Of a stretch of 48,547 nucleotides of DNA, positions 29,794 to 39,148 are shown piece after piece; position 1 is the stretch's first letter; each line of letters opens with the position of its first letter. A program made the position numbers and the translations under genes. This DNA comes from Deltaproteobacteria bacterium (GTDB lineage: Bacteria > Desulfobacterota > GWC2-55-46 > JAJCZF01), in assembly GCA_029262535.1 (NCBI GenBank), contig JAJCZF010000009.1:1-48547 (forward strand), read 5' to 3'. Below the pieces are notes generated by a model. The model was not told where the DNA came from, did no database searches, and saw only the letters and a list, made by a program, of their open reading frames with translations.

Positions 29794-30113
29794 AATAAAA
29801 ATCCTCCTTATAGGTGTGTTAGTTTCTTTCCAATTTTATCAAAACGGGTCAAAAATACAGGTCATTAAAGTAACAATACAGCGCGATAAGGTCAATATAA
29901 TTAATCACTAGTGGGTCTCAAAAACCCAATATCCCTGGCATAATGCATGAGAAGGCTTTTCTTAATAACCGGCGCGAACAAAAAACCCTCCCCCATCCGG
30001 AAAATCTACTTCGCGAAAGTCAAAACACGCCCGTCTATCTTAAAGCTTTTTAATTTGTCCTCATCTATGGCCTATGATACAATTAAAAGTCGAAGAAAGG
30101 TTAAGAATATAAG
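29794..30113. other. Divergent intergenic region between aldolase and radical-SAM operons
   Basis: 320 bp, A/T-rich, without a believable gene. It must hold both divergent promoters. The clearest candidate is listed separately at 30055. For the minus strand I see only weak hexamers (TTGACC near 29894), so I do not call one. A shared operator is possible, but no strong palindrome is visible. Confidence 0.5.
30055..30083 (+). promoter_or_regulatory. Possible promoter of the radical-SAM/glycosyltransferase operon
   Basis: TTGTCC (30055-30060) and TACAAT (30078-30083) are 17 bp apart, placing a start near 30090, about 25 nt before the first ATG. Confidence 0.45.
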
Positions 30114-31178
30114 ATGGATAAGTTCAAGATAGATAGCCATAAATTACTCTACCACGTACCGAGAGTCAACGACTGGCTCGACGGCAAGAATATATATCCT
30201 ATTTACGTAGAGGTTTCTCCGATCGGCGCCTGCAACCACCGCTGCACCTACTGCGGCCTCGACTACATGGGATACCAGCCGAGATCCCTCGAAACCGAAA
30301 ATCTAAAAAAACTCCTGACTGAGATGGGCGCGCTTGGCGTCAAATCGATCATGTACGCCGGAGAGGGCGAGCCCTTCCTCCACAAGGATATGGGCGCGCT
30401 GATAAACCATACCAAGGCCTCCGGCATAGATGTCGCCGTCACCAGTAACGGCGTGCTCTTCAACAAGGACCTAATACGCGAGTGCCTTAAATCTATAACG
30501 TGGATCAAGGTCAGCATAAACGCCCTGACCCCTTCGGTCTACGCCGCCGTACACAAGACAAAAGAAACCGACGTGGAGATGGTGCTCGATAATATCTCCT
30601 ACGCCATAGAATACAGAAAAGAGCAGAATATCGACGCGACCGTCGGAATGCAGATGATTCTCTTACCCGAAAATATCGACGACGCCGTGCCGCTGGCAAA
30701 AAAGGCCCGCGAGATCGGCGCGGACTATCTCGTCATCAAGCCCTACTCGCAACACCTGAAGAGCAATACGACACAATATAAAGACTTTAAGTATTCCGAC
30801 TATATGCATCTCGAAGAGCAGCTTGCCGCTGAGAACAGAGACGACTTCAATGTCGTCTTTCGCGGCCATACCATGGAAAAGCTCGAAGAGAAAGACCGCT
30901 ACAAGTGCTGTAACGCCCTGCCCTTCTGGTCATACATAGACGCCGGCGGCGGCCTTTGGGCCTGTAGCGCATATCTCGGAGACGAACGTTTCTCACTCGG
31001 CAATGTCATGGAAGATGGTTTTGAAAAGGTCTGGACAAGCGACAGAAGAACAGAGGTCATGAAGTATGTGGCCGAAGGACTCGACACCTCCGAGTGCCGC
31101 GTTAACTGCCGCATGGACGAGATAAACAGATACCTGTGGGAACTGAAAAACCCTCCGGGACACGTAAACTTTATATAG
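30114..31178 (+). CDS. Radical SAM protein with SPASM-like C-terminal domain
   Basis: The 354-residue protein has the canonical cluster motif CNHRCTYC (about residues 40-47, in SPIGACNHRCTYCGLDYMG), GGEP-like GEGEPFLHKD and a TSNG strand (VAVTSNGVLF). A C-terminal Cys-rich region (KCCNALPFWSYIDAGG ... CSAY ... CRVNC) would bind auxiliary iron-sulfur clusters. SPASM enzymes modify peptides, proteins or small alcohols, and some act in sugar metabolism. It is the first gene of a tight operon; the TAG stop directly abuts the next ATG (TAGATG). Substrate unknown. Confidence 0.8.
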   Translation: MDKFKIDSHKLLYHVPRVNDWLDGKNIYPIYVEVSPIGACNHRCTYCGLDYMGYQPRSLETENLKKLLTEMGALGVKSIMYAGEGEPFLHKDMGALINHTKASGIDVAVTSNGVLFNKDLIRECLKSITWIKVSINALTPSVYAAVHKTKETDVEMVLDNISYAIEYRKEQNIDATVGMQMILLPENIDDAVPLAKKAREIGADYLVIKPYSQHLKSNTTQYKDFKYSDYMHLEEQLAAENRDDFNVVFRGHTMEKLEEKDRYKCCNALPFWSYIDAGGGLWACSAYLGDERFSLGNVMEDGFEKVWTSDRRTEVMKYVAEGLDTSECRVNCRMDEINRYLWELKNPPGHVNFI

Positions 31179-32192
31179 ATGGCCAAAATGACAAAAGAAA
31201 ATCTGACAAAAAACGACCTGACAAAAGACAACCTGATCGATCTCTATAGAGTAATGCTCAAAATTCGCCTCTTTGAGGAGAAGATCGTTGATCTCTACCC
31301 CGAACAAGAGATGAAGTGCCCCGTGCATCTCTGTATCGGACAGGAGGCCATCGCCGCCGGCGTAAGCGCTCACCTTAATAAAGACGATTACATCTTCAGT
31401 AACCACCGCGGACACGGACACGCCATAGCAAAGGGCGCGAATATGAGCCTCTTGATGGCCGAGTTCTACGGCAAAGAGACAGGCTGCTCCGGTGGCAAGG
31501 GCGGTTCTATGCATATCATAGAGACCGAACGCGGCATCATGGGAACATCGGCCATAGTCGGCGGAGGCATACCGATGGGCGTAGGCGCGGCCCTGGCCTC
31601 GTCCATCAAGAAGGACGGCAAGGTCACAGTCATCTACAACGGCGACGGGGCCTCTGAGGAAGGCGTCTTTTACGAATCACTCAACTTCGCCTCTTTAAAG
31701 AAACTGCCGGTCGTATTCGTCTGCGAAAATAACGGCTATGCGACAAACTCTCCACAGATCGCGCGCCACTCTTCCTGCGAGATAGCCCGTCTAGGGCCCG
31801 CACTAGGCGCGGCCTCTGCCTGCATAGACGGCAATGACGTGCTCGCCGTATACGATACGGCGAAAGAGGCGATAGAACGCGCCCGTAACGGCGGAGGGCC
31901 GACACTGATCGAGGCCTCCACCTACCGCTGGAAAGGACATGTCGGGCCGGGAGAGGACCACCTTATAGGCTCAAGGCCAGAAGACGAACTTGTAGAATGG
32001 AAAGAGCTCTGCCCGATAGTCGCCTTTGATAAGAAACTTACCACCGACGGCGCCGCCACCGAAGCCGAACTGATAGAGCTCGGGTCGGTTCTGGCCGAAG
32101 AGATAGCAGAGGCCGTCCGCTTTGCAAAAGATAGCGAATACCCGGACGTAGACAAACTCCTAACAAACATCTATTACGAAAGCAAAGAATAA
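31179..32192 (+). CDS. TPP-dependent 2-oxoacid dehydrogenase-type E1, alpha subunit
   Basis: The 337 residues are typical of E1-alpha: VHLCIGQEAIAAGVSAHL, SNHRGHGHAIAKG, GGKGGSMHI, and the thiamine-diphosphate motif GDGASEEGVFYE ... ENNGYA (GDG-x26-N pattern). Homologues serve pyruvate, acetoin or branched-chain 2-oxoacid dehydrogenases. No lipoyl E2 or E3 gene follows, so it may catalyse a simple decarboxylation or carboligation rather than acyl-CoA formation. It lies in a glycosyltransferase/radical-SAM operon, 3 bp before the beta-subunit gene. Confidence 0.88.
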   Translation: MAKMTKENLTKNDLTKDNLIDLYRVMLKIRLFEEKIVDLYPEQEMKCPVHLCIGQEAIAAGVSAHLNKDDYIFSNHRGHGHAIAKGANMSLLMAEFYGKETGCSGGKGGSMHIIETERGIMGTSAIVGGGIPMGVGAALASSIKKDGKVTVIYNGDGASEEGVFYESLNFASLKKLPVVFVCENNGYATNSPQIARHSSCEIARLGPALGAASACIDGNDVLAVYDTAKEAIERARNGGGPTLIEASTYRWKGHVGPGEDHLIGSRPEDELVEWKELCPIVAFDKKLTTDGAATEAELIELGSVLAEEIAEAVRFAKDSEYPDVDKLLTNIYYESKE

Positions 32193-32195
32193 AAG

Positions 32196-33251
32196 ATGCC
32201 CTGGACTAAGATATACGGAGACAAGAGCGCCTTTGAAAAAGCGGCAGCCGAATCAGACGTGCCGCTACGCGGCATTACCTACGCCGAAGCCTTAAGAGAG
32301 GCGCAGGCACAGCTACTTCGTGACGACGAACGCGTCTTCGTATTCGGCGAGGGAATAGACGACCCCGGCGGCGTATTCGGCTCGACAAAAGACCTGCATA
32401 AGGAATTCGGCGACGAGCGGGTCTTCGACACCCCGCTGGCCGAAAACGCGCTTACCGGCATCGCGCTCGGCGCGGCCGTCTCCGGCATGAGGCCGATACT
32501 CGTTCACATGAGGGTCGATTTCGTACCTCTAACGCTCGACCAGATACTTAACCACGCGGCCAAGTGGTCTTATATGTTCGACGGTAAGGTCCACGCCCCT
32601 ATGATAGTCAGGTCTGTTATCGGACGCGGCTGGGGCAGCGCCGCGCAACACTCGCAAAACCTTCATGCGCTATTTACCCATATCCCCGGCATCAGGGTCA
32701 TCATGCCGGCCACACCATATGACGCCAAGGGACTCTTAATGGCGGCGGTCGAAGACGGCAACCCTGTTATATTTATCGAACACCGCTGGCTCTACGGACA
32801 TATGGGCCACGTACCGGAAGATCCCTACACAATACCCATAGGAAAGGGCATCGTGCGGCGCGAGGGGACAGACTGTACCGTAGTCGCCATATCCCAACAG
32901 GCCGCCGAGGCGGTAAAGGCCGCAGACATACTTGCCGAAGAGGGAATAAATATTGAGATAATAGACCCAAGGACCTTAAGACCGCTCGACACCGACCTCA
33001 TCGTCGGCTCGGTCGAAAAGACGGGCCGCCTGGTAGTTGCCGACAACGGCTGGAAGTACGGCGGCATAGGCGCCGAGATAGCCGCGCGTATATGCGAAAA
33101 CGCATTCGGAGCGCTAAAGGCGCCGATCGAACGCATAAACGTGCCCGAGTGCCCCACCCCGGCGAGCCACATACTGGAGGCCGAATATTATCCCGGCATA
33201 GAGGATATCGTCGCCGCGGTTAAGAAGGTAGTACAGTACGGTCATGCCTAA
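32196..33251 (+). CDS. TPP-dependent 2-oxoacid dehydrogenase-type E1, beta subunit
   Basis: The 351 residues show the transketolase-like beta-chain: ITYAEALREAQAQLLRDDER, FGEGIDDPGGVFGSTKDLH, the thiamine-pyrimidine-activating Glu in DTPLAENALTGIALG, and a C-terminal domain (INIEIIDPRTLRPLDTDLIV, PTPASHILEAEYYPG). It forms the heterotetramer with the preceding alpha subunit. About 25 N-terminal residues precede the domain, a little more than usual. It overlaps the following GT2 gene by eight bases. Confidence 0.88.
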   Translation: MPWTKIYGDKSAFEKAAAESDVPLRGITYAEALREAQAQLLRDDERVFVFGEGIDDPGGVFGSTKDLHKEFGDERVFDTPLAENALTGIALGAAVSGMRPILVHMRVDFVPLTLDQILNHAAKWSYMFDGKVHAPMIVRSVIGRGWGSAAQHSQNLHALFTHIPGIRVIMPATPYDAKGLLMAAVEDGNPVIFIEHRWLYGHMGHVPEDPYTIPIGKGIVRREGTDCTVVAISQQAAEAVKAADILAEEGINIEIIDPRTLRPLDTDLIVGSVEKTGRLVVADNGWKYGGIGAEIAARICENAFGALKAPIERINVPECPTPASHILEAEYYPGIEDIVAAVKKVVQYGHA

Positions 33252-34128
33252 AACGGACCAGACGATAAAAAAGCCGACAGTCAAAAAAACGGCTGCCAAG
33301 AAGCCTGTTGCCAAAAAAACGACTCCAAAGAAGGCGGCTGTCAAAAAAGCAAAAGCGCCTGCAAAAAAAGCGGCTACTAAAGAACCGGTTATCCCGAAGC
33401 CGACGATATCGGTAGTCGTGCCGGCCTTTAATGAAGAAAAGAATATCGAAGGCACTGTAGAATGCATTAACAAGGCGCTCGGTAGTAGCTTTAGCGACCA
33501 CGAAATTCTGATATTTAACGATTGTAGCTCAGACGATACGGCGCGGGTCGCCGACGCGATTGCTACAAAAGACAAGCATGTTAAGATAATACACAACCCG
33601 ACCAATATGGGTTTTGGATATAACTATAAAGAAGGCGTTAGATTAGCCTCCAAAGAATATGTTATAATGGTACCCGGGGATAATGAGATCCCCGAAGCGG
33701 CGATAAAGAAGATTCTTTCGGTCGTAGGCAAGGCCGATATAGTTGTGCCCTATACGGCCAACATGTGGGTCCGCCCGAAATCAAGGAGGCTGGTCTCACA
33801 GGCCTTCGTCACGCTGATGAATCTGATAACCGGCCTCAACCTCAGGTACTATAACGGCACATGCGTACTTAAGAGCGAGGCCGTTAAGAGCATCCCGATA
33901 AAGACGCACGGCTTCGCATATATGGCGACGATCCTCGGCAGGCTGCTTCGCTCCGGCCATAGCTTTACCGAAATCGGAGTCGATATCATACAGAGAGAGA
34001 CGGGCGAGAGCAAGGCTTTCGCCTTCAAAAACGTCGTCAGCGTCGTCTCTGCCCTGGCGGGGCTTTTTATAGAACTAAGAATAAGCTCAAGGGATATATA
34101 TAACAAGACCCCCAAGCGCATAGTATAG
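33244..34128 (+). CDS. GT2-family glycosyltransferase with Lys/Ala/Pro-rich N-terminal tail
   Basis: Residues ~55 onward form a GT-A fold: ISVVVPAFNEEKNIEGTVE, EILIFNDCSSDDTARVADAI, IIHNPTNMGFGYNYKEGVRL, and GDNEIP where the family's DxD usually lies. It resembles dolichyl-phosphate-mannose-synthase-like enzymes but lacks clear C-terminal membrane spans. Residues 8-52 are an extraordinary AAKKPVAKKTTPKKAA-type segment, like histone-H1 tails, which may bind anionic lipid, polyphosphate or nucleic acid. The start is inside the E1-beta gene. Confidence 0.8.
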   Translation: MPKTDQTIKKPTVKKTAAKKPVAKKTTPKKAAVKKAKAPAKKAATKEPVIPKPTISVVVPAFNEEKNIEGTVECINKALGSSFSDHEILIFNDCSSDDTARVADAIATKDKHVKIIHNPTNMGFGYNYKEGVRLASKEYVIMVPGDNEIPEAAIKKILSVVGKADIVVPYTANMWVRPKSRRLVSQAFVTLMNLITGLNLRYYNGTCVLKSEAVKSIPIKTHGFAYMATILGRLLRSGHSFTEIGVDIIQRETGESKAFAFKNVVSVVSALAGLFIELRISSRDIYNKTPKRIV

Positions 34129-34135
34129 GACCGTT

Positions 34136-35611
34136 ATGAAAGTACTCTTTATAATAAAAGATGTAGAATATATCGACCCGATGGGCATAATGCTGCTTTC
34201 GTCTCTTGCCAAGGAAAAAGGGCACGAGACCGAACTCTGCGTCCTGGCCGACGGCACTCTGAAAAAGAAGATAAAATCCTTTAAGCCCGATGTCGTTGCG
34301 TTCAGCCTCAAGACGGGCGAACATACATATTACATAAAAGCGAACGACGCGGTAAAGACGATAGACCCGAATATAAAGACCGTGGTAGGCGGACCGCACG
34401 CGACCTTCTTCCCCGAGATAGTCATGCAGCACGACTTCGACGCGCTGGTCGTAGGCGAAGGCGACGACGCATGGCCTGAGATACTCTCAAGCCTCCGGGA
34501 CCGCCGCCCGCTGGATATAATTCCGAATGTCGTAACGAAGAAGAACTTCAAACCGGGCGTTCCGATAAAGATGCGCCCGCGCCTGCGCGACCTCGACTCG
34601 CTGCCCTTTCTCGACCGCGAGCTTGTTTACAAACAGACCCGTCTCGGTCGCTTCCCCATGAGAAGTTTTATGATCGGGAGAGGCTGTCCGTACAAGTGTT
34701 CATACTGCTTCAACAATCGCTACAATAAACTATACAAAGGCAACGGCCCGCTGCTGGCTCGAATGAGCGTGGACCGGATAATAGCCGAACTAAAAGAGCT
34801 TAAGAGTACCTACCCGACGCAGTTCATAAAGTTCTACGACGACATCTTCGTCTTTAAGGATGACGAGTGGCTCGATGAATTCGTCGAAAAGTACAAACGT
34901 GAGATAGGGCTGCCCTACCACTGTCTCATGCGCGCAAACCTCCTTACGGAGCCGATACTATTAAAGCTCAAGGAAGCCGGGCTCGCGTCTATCTCAATGT
35001 CGATAGAGAGCGGCAACGCCCATATAAGGGACGACATCCTGAAACGCAATATGAACGAGCAGACCCTGCTCGACGCCTTCGCCTTATGCAAGAAGCACGG
35101 CGTCGAGACATTCTCAAATACCATCCTCGCCACCCCCGGATCGACCATCGAAGACGATATCGCCGGGCTCGATCTCAATATCAAATGCAAGGTATCGCTC
35201 GGAGAGTTCCCGGTATTTTTCCCTTACCCGAGGACGGAACTCGGCGAGTACTCTATTGAAAATGGATATTTCGACGGAGATTTCGACAAACTCCACATGA
35301 GCTACCAGACATTTTCTCCGCTATCGGGTTTTTCGGATAAACAGAAACTCCAGCAGGTGAATCTCTCTCTGCTTGCGACACTCGTTCTCTGGAAACCCTC
35401 GTTACGAAACCTGGTCGTAAAGAGGCTCATCAACCTGCCTCTCTCGAAGCTCTACTTCGTCTTTTACTTCCTGACCAAGGCATATATAGTAAAGTCGCGC
35501 ATATACCCGATGAAGTTTACATTCTTCGATACCATACGTTCGATATACGAGTCCTTTGTGCTCGAAAAGTTCAAACATAAAGATGAGTCTTCACTCTTAA
35601 AGGGGTCTTGA
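34136..35611 (+). CDS. B12-binding-domain radical SAM protein
   Basis: The 491 residues begin with a cobalamin-binding-like Rossmann domain (KVLFIIKDVEYIDPMGIMLL ... FKPDVVAFSLKTGE ... VVGGPHATFFPE); the DxHxxG ligand motif is not evident. The radical SAM motif follows as CPYKCSYC (near residue 184, GRGCPYKCSYCFNNRYNK), then DDIFVFKD and SMSIESGN. The C-terminal ~90 residues are basic and hydrophobic. Such proteins include methylases and ring-contracting or cyclising enzymes of lipid and antibiotic synthesis. It sits between two glycosyltransferase genes, so a lipid- or sugar-linked substrate is likely. Confidence 0.82.
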   Translation: MKVLFIIKDVEYIDPMGIMLLSSLAKEKGHETELCVLADGTLKKKIKSFKPDVVAFSLKTGEHTYYIKANDAVKTIDPNIKTVVGGPHATFFPEIVMQHDFDALVVGEGDDAWPEILSSLRDRRPLDIIPNVVTKKNFKPGVPIKMRPRLRDLDSLPFLDRELVYKQTRLGRFPMRSFMIGRGCPYKCSYCFNNRYNKLYKGNGPLLARMSVDRIIAELKELKSTYPTQFIKFYDDIFVFKDDEWLDEFVEKYKREIGLPYHCLMRANLLTEPILLKLKEAGLASISMSIESGNAHIRDDILKRNMNEQTLLDAFALCKKHGVETFSNTILATPGSTIEDDIAGLDLNIKCKVSLGEFPVFFPYPRTELGEYSIENGYFDGDFDKLHMSYQTFSPLSGFSDKQKLQQVNLSLLATLVLWKPSLRNLVVKRLINLPLSKLYFVFYFLTKAYIVKSRIYPMKFTFFDTIRSIYESFVLEKFKHKDESSLLKGS

Positions 35612-35616
35612 TAGAA

Positions 35617-36552
35617 ATGTCGAAAGAAAGAGTTCTCATAATAAAACCCGGTTACTCGGAAACACTCGTTGACGAGATCAGCCGCTTCACTTCGCTCGGC
35701 GACGTGCTTCGCTCTACCGTGCTTCTTCACCGCTATAAGGAGGCGCACGTCACATGGCTCGTGGACGAGAAGGCGATACTTCTCCTCAAAGGAAACCCCT
35801 ACATCGACAGGATCTTCCCCTACGACCTTACGAGCGTCTTGCAGCTTCAGGCCGAGAGGTTCGACACCATAATCAACCTTGAGAAGGTCGGAGGCCTTTG
35901 CGCGCTATCGGATTCTCTCACTGCGTGGCGGCGTTACGGCTTTCGTTTCGACCCGGACTCCGGCACCGCCGAGGCATACGACGGTTCGGAGCACGTAATC
36001 GAGCTATGCAAGAACCCCGACAATAAACTATCCTTCGGTCGCTATTGGGAGGACGTACTCTTTGAGATGGTAGGCTCCAAGTGGGAGGGCGAAGGACCGA
36101 TACTAGGCTACAAACCGCAGCGCGATATCGAGTTCGACATAGGTTTTAACTCCAACGTCGGCGCCAAGTGGCCGGTAAAGGCATGGCCCGACGAGCACTG
36201 GAAGACGCTTGAAAGAGATATCGGCGGTAAGTATACGATATCACGCCAGGAAGGGCTCGGTTCCATCGAAGACTACATCGACTGGATCAGCTCGGTAAAG
36301 ATGCTCATTACGAACGACTCGCTCGGCCTGCACATAGCGCACGCCCTAGGAAAAAAGATCATCGCGCTCTTCGGGCCGACCCTTTCAAGCGAGGTATACA
36401 TCTCTCACGGCGTAAAGCTCCTTCCCGAGGGCGACTACGACTGCCTGCCCTGCCTATCGACCGAGTGCGTAAAGGAGCGCACATGTATGTACGACATAAG
36501 CCCCGATACAGTGCTTTCTCATGTTGAAAAACTTTTTACGGAGCCGAAATAA
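35617..36552 (+). CDS. GT9 (heptosyltransferase-type) glycosyltransferase
   Basis: The ~311-residue protein is of ADP-heptose:LPS heptosyltransferase type: VLIIKPGYSETLVDEISRFT, SLGDVLRSTVLLHRYKEAHV, then VGAKWPVKAWPDEHW in the C-terminal domain, LITNDSLGLHIAHALGKKII and ALFGPTLSSEVY. The final CLPCLSTECVKERTCM is the Cys-rich end usual in this family. It probably adds a sugar in lipopolysaccharide or related glycan assembly. ATG at 35617 is preferred over TTG at 35608, since AAAGGGG is 9-10 bases before the ATG. The stop overlaps the next start (TAATG). Confidence 0.83.
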   Translation: MSKERVLIIKPGYSETLVDEISRFTSLGDVLRSTVLLHRYKEAHVTWLVDEKAILLLKGNPYIDRIFPYDLTSVLQLQAERFDTIINLEKVGGLCALSDSLTAWRRYGFRFDPDSGTAEAYDGSEHVIELCKNPDNKLSFGRYWEDVLFEMVGSKWEGEGPILGYKPQRDIEFDIGFNSNVGAKWPVKAWPDEHWKTLERDIGGKYTISRQEGLGSIEDYIDWISSVKMLITNDSLGLHIAHALGKKIIALFGPTLSSEVYISHGVKLLPEGDYDCLPCLSTECVKERTCMYDISPDTVLSHVEKLFTEPK

Positions 36553-37436
36553 TGACCGAGATGAAACCGATAGTAATACCTGAGAGCCATAACTACGTAG
36601 CGGCTTTTCTAACGCTCGGCTGCAATCTTAAATGCAGCTACTGTATTAATCACTTCGGCATACCGGCCTCTGCCCAAAAGCATATAACGGGCGAAGAGTG
36701 GGTCAAGGGGCTAAACAGAATAGTGACACGCAAAGGGCTGCCCTTAACTTTACAGGGCGGCGAGCCTTCCATACATAAGGATTTCATCTACATACTGAAC
36801 AATATCAAACCCGAAATAGAGATAGACATCCTTACCAATCTCCAGTTCGACGCCGACGAGTTCATCGCCAAGGTCCACCCGGACCGGATAAAACGCGACG
36901 CGCCCTACGCCTCGATTCGCGTTAGCTACCACCCGACCGAGATGGAGCTTAAGCCTTTGGCCGAGAAGGTCCTGAAACTTCAGAACGCCAATTTTAGCAT
37001 CGGCATCTGGGGCGTGCTTCATCCCTCGCAAGAGGACGAGATACGCGCGGCGCAAGAGTACTGCGCGGGGCTTGGCATAGACTTTCGCTTCAAAGAATTT
37101 CTGGGGGAGTACGGCGACGAACTATTCGGCTCATTCCTCTACGAGGGGGCCTGCGACAAAGAGTTCAAAAAGGATGTCATGTGCAAGACGACCGAACTCA
37201 TCATGGGCCCGGACGGCTCGGTCTATCGCTGCCACAGCGACCTCTATGAGTCTCGCCCGCCAGTGGGAAATATACTCGACCCTGACTATCAGATCGAGGA
37301 AATATTTCGCCCCTGCGACGAGTACGGACACTGCAACCCCTGCGACATCAAGGTCAAGACCAACCGCTTCCAGCAGTTCGGACATACCTCGGTCGAGATA
37401 AAATTCCCCGAAGACGAAGAGGATCAGGCTAGCTAG
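36552..37436 (+). CDS. Radical SAM protein, third of the operon
   Basis: The 294 residues carry CNLKCSYC (about residues 24-31) with LQGGEPSIHKDF as the GGEP strand and DILTNLQFD. Late cysteines at CDKEF, MCKTTELI, YRCHSDLY and CDEYGHCNPCD suggest an auxiliary iron-sulfur cluster of SPASM or twitch type. Its closest relatives by eye are radical SAM enzymes in polysaccharide clusters. It ends the operon; a convergent membrane-protein gene begins 11 bp after its stop. Confidence 0.8.
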   Translation: MTEMKPIVIPESHNYVAAFLTLGCNLKCSYCINHFGIPASAQKHITGEEWVKGLNRIVTRKGLPLTLQGGEPSIHKDFIYILNNIKPEIEIDILTNLQFDADEFIAKVHPDRIKRDAPYASIRVSYHPTEMELKPLAEKVLKLQNANFSIGIWGVLHPSQEDEIRAAQEYCAGLGIDFRFKEFLGEYGDELFGSFLYEGACDKEFKKDVMCKTTELIMGPDGSVYRCHSDLYESRPPVGNILDPDYQIEEIFRPCDEYGHCNPCDIKVKTNRFQQFGHTSVEIKFPEDEEDQAS

Positions 37437-37447
37437 AAAAAGCCCAT

Positions 37448-39148
37448 CTATTTCACCGCCACCACGCGCGCGCCCCTCTTGCCGATGCCTGCATATAACA
37501 ATTCAAACGCTTCGGGCTTCGATTCTATGTAGGGCAGCACGAACCTTTTTGTCTCCGGGTAACATCCGTCTGCGAATATGTGCGTCACCCCGATCTCTTT
37601 TATAAATCTCTTCATCAAGGCCCGGTCCGTTGTATAGGGAAACTTTACGGCCTGCCTCTCGCTCAATAGGTAGACTATTTCAGGCTTTCTCGTCATAATG
37701 ACCGCGCCTGGAGGGATCTCTTCTCTAAGGTAAGATGCGAAGGTCAGGTACTCTTTCCAACATGGCATAGCGCGAAGCACCGACGGGCCGGAGGCCTTAT
37801 CTACTTCGAGATTTTCCACCTTATCTGAAAAACTATCTTTGATCGTTGCGCGCACCTCAGACAGCCTTGTCATGACACTTACCGGGTGTAGATAATCACG
37901 CATGAGACCCAGATTCAATATATAAAAAAAGATAAAAGGCACGATAAGGGCCTTACCCGTTATAACCGGTTGGCTCTTCCAGCCCTTTGCCCTGATACGC
38001 CCAAGGAGTGTAAAACCGACAAAAAAATAAAAATATAAAAAAGGCGTTATCGGCATCATATAACGACGCGCGTCGCCCATGCCGTAGACCGGCCAGATAA
38101 GAAGGATAGCGAGATAAAAGAGGATATAGAAATCCATGACCGAGCGTTTTTGCAACAAACGCCAGAAAAGCCCGGCCAGTATAAATAAGAGCGTAATCCA
38201 GGATACGATGGTGACAAGTGTCTTTGATAAGAGCCCGCTCGTCTCAAGAAATGTCAATAACGTCCTCGGGGCCGCGGCGGTATAGAGGGCGAGATTTCCG
38301 ATAAATCTATCAACGAGCGCGCTCATACCCGCGCCACCCGCGCCGAGGTCGTAGTAATCGGCCTGAAAGAGTATCGACTGGTAGGTAGAGACGCCGCCTG
38401 AGAGCAGCTGATTCCTTACCATCCATAAGACGAAGGGCACGATACCGATGAAGATAAATATTACAAACCTCTTCTTAAATTCCGCCCCGGTAAATACCCC
38501 CGCTCGCCAGCGAAGAAAGAGCACGCAAAGGACCGCCGGGCAGAGCACGACTCCTATGAATTTTGTAAAATAAAGAACCGGAGCGAGTAGGGCGAGCAGG
38601 CAGAGCGTTCCCCTTATCCCGCCCCTGGAGGTAAAAGACTCAAGCGCCCATACGGCAAGAAGTGATACAAACATATAGGGCACTTCAGGCAGGATCTCTC
38701 TGGAAAAATAGGCCACGGTGAAATTAGTTCCAACCAGTAGCGCGAGAGTGAGGCCGGACCATGGAGAGGCCTGGTCGCCATTGGCGACGCTGCCGCCTTC
38801 CCTATCGACCATCTTCTTTGTGAGATAGAGCGAAGCGAGAAAACAGACGAGGACGACCATCCGAAGCCTGAGGAAGTTATAACCGAAGGCCGCCACAATC
38901 GGCGCGAGCGAAAGGGAAAAGAGCGGCGGATACTGAGTATGGGGCGGAGCGCCGGGGATATTAATATCGCTAAAACCCATGCCCGTGGCAATAGATTTAG
39001 CCAAGAGCAGGTAGCTGGCGTTATCGGCTCCCCTGAGGTCGGAGAATGTATCGCCCATAAACTGAAAAGCGAGTAGAGCAAGAAAAAAAGAGAGAGCGCC
39101 AGCGGCGACCTGCTCAAGCTGTCTCTTTTTTTTATTATCTTTGGTCAA
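37448..39148 (-). CDS. GT39/ArnT-like polytopic membrane glycosyltransferase
   Basis: The 566-residue protein has about 12 spans. The first loop after TM1 holds GDTFSDLRGADNASYLLLAK, the Asp-rich region expected at the GT-C active site, followed by GAPPHTQYPPLFSLSLAPI. A C-terminal soluble domain of ~150 residues (SYLREEIPPGAVIMTRKPEI ... IFADGCYPETKRF) would face the periplasm. The donor is likely polyprenyl-phosphate sugar. TTG start with AGGAG 7 bases upstream. It is convergent with the seven-gene operon and may act on its glycan product. Confidence 0.75.
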   Translation of the reverse strand: MTKDNKKKRQLEQVAAGALSFFLALLAFQFMGDTFSDLRGADNASYLLLAKSIATGMGFSDINIPGAPPHTQYPPLFSLSLAPIVAAFGYNFLRLRMVVLVCFLASLYLTKKMVDREGGSVANGDQASPWSGLTLALLVGTNFTVAYFSREILPEVPYMFVSLLAVWALESFTSRGGIRGTLCLLALLAPVLYFTKFIGVVLCPAVLCVLFLRWRAGVFTGAEFKKRFVIFIFIGIVPFVLWMVRNQLLSGGVSTYQSILFQADYYDLGAGGAGMSALVDRFIGNLALYTAAAPRTLLTFLETSGLLSKTLVTIVSWITLLFILAGLFWRLLQKRSVMDFYILFYLAILLIWPVYGMGDARRYMMPITPFLYFYFFVGFTLLGRIRAKGWKSQPVITGKALIVPFIFFYILNLGLMRDYLHPVSVMTRLSEVRATIKDSFSDKVENLEVDKASGPSVLRAMPCWKEYLTFASYLREEIPPGAVIMTRKPEIVYLLSERQAVKFPYTTDRALMKRFIKEIGVTHIFADGCYPETKRFVLPYIESKPEAFELLYAGIGKRGARVVAVK

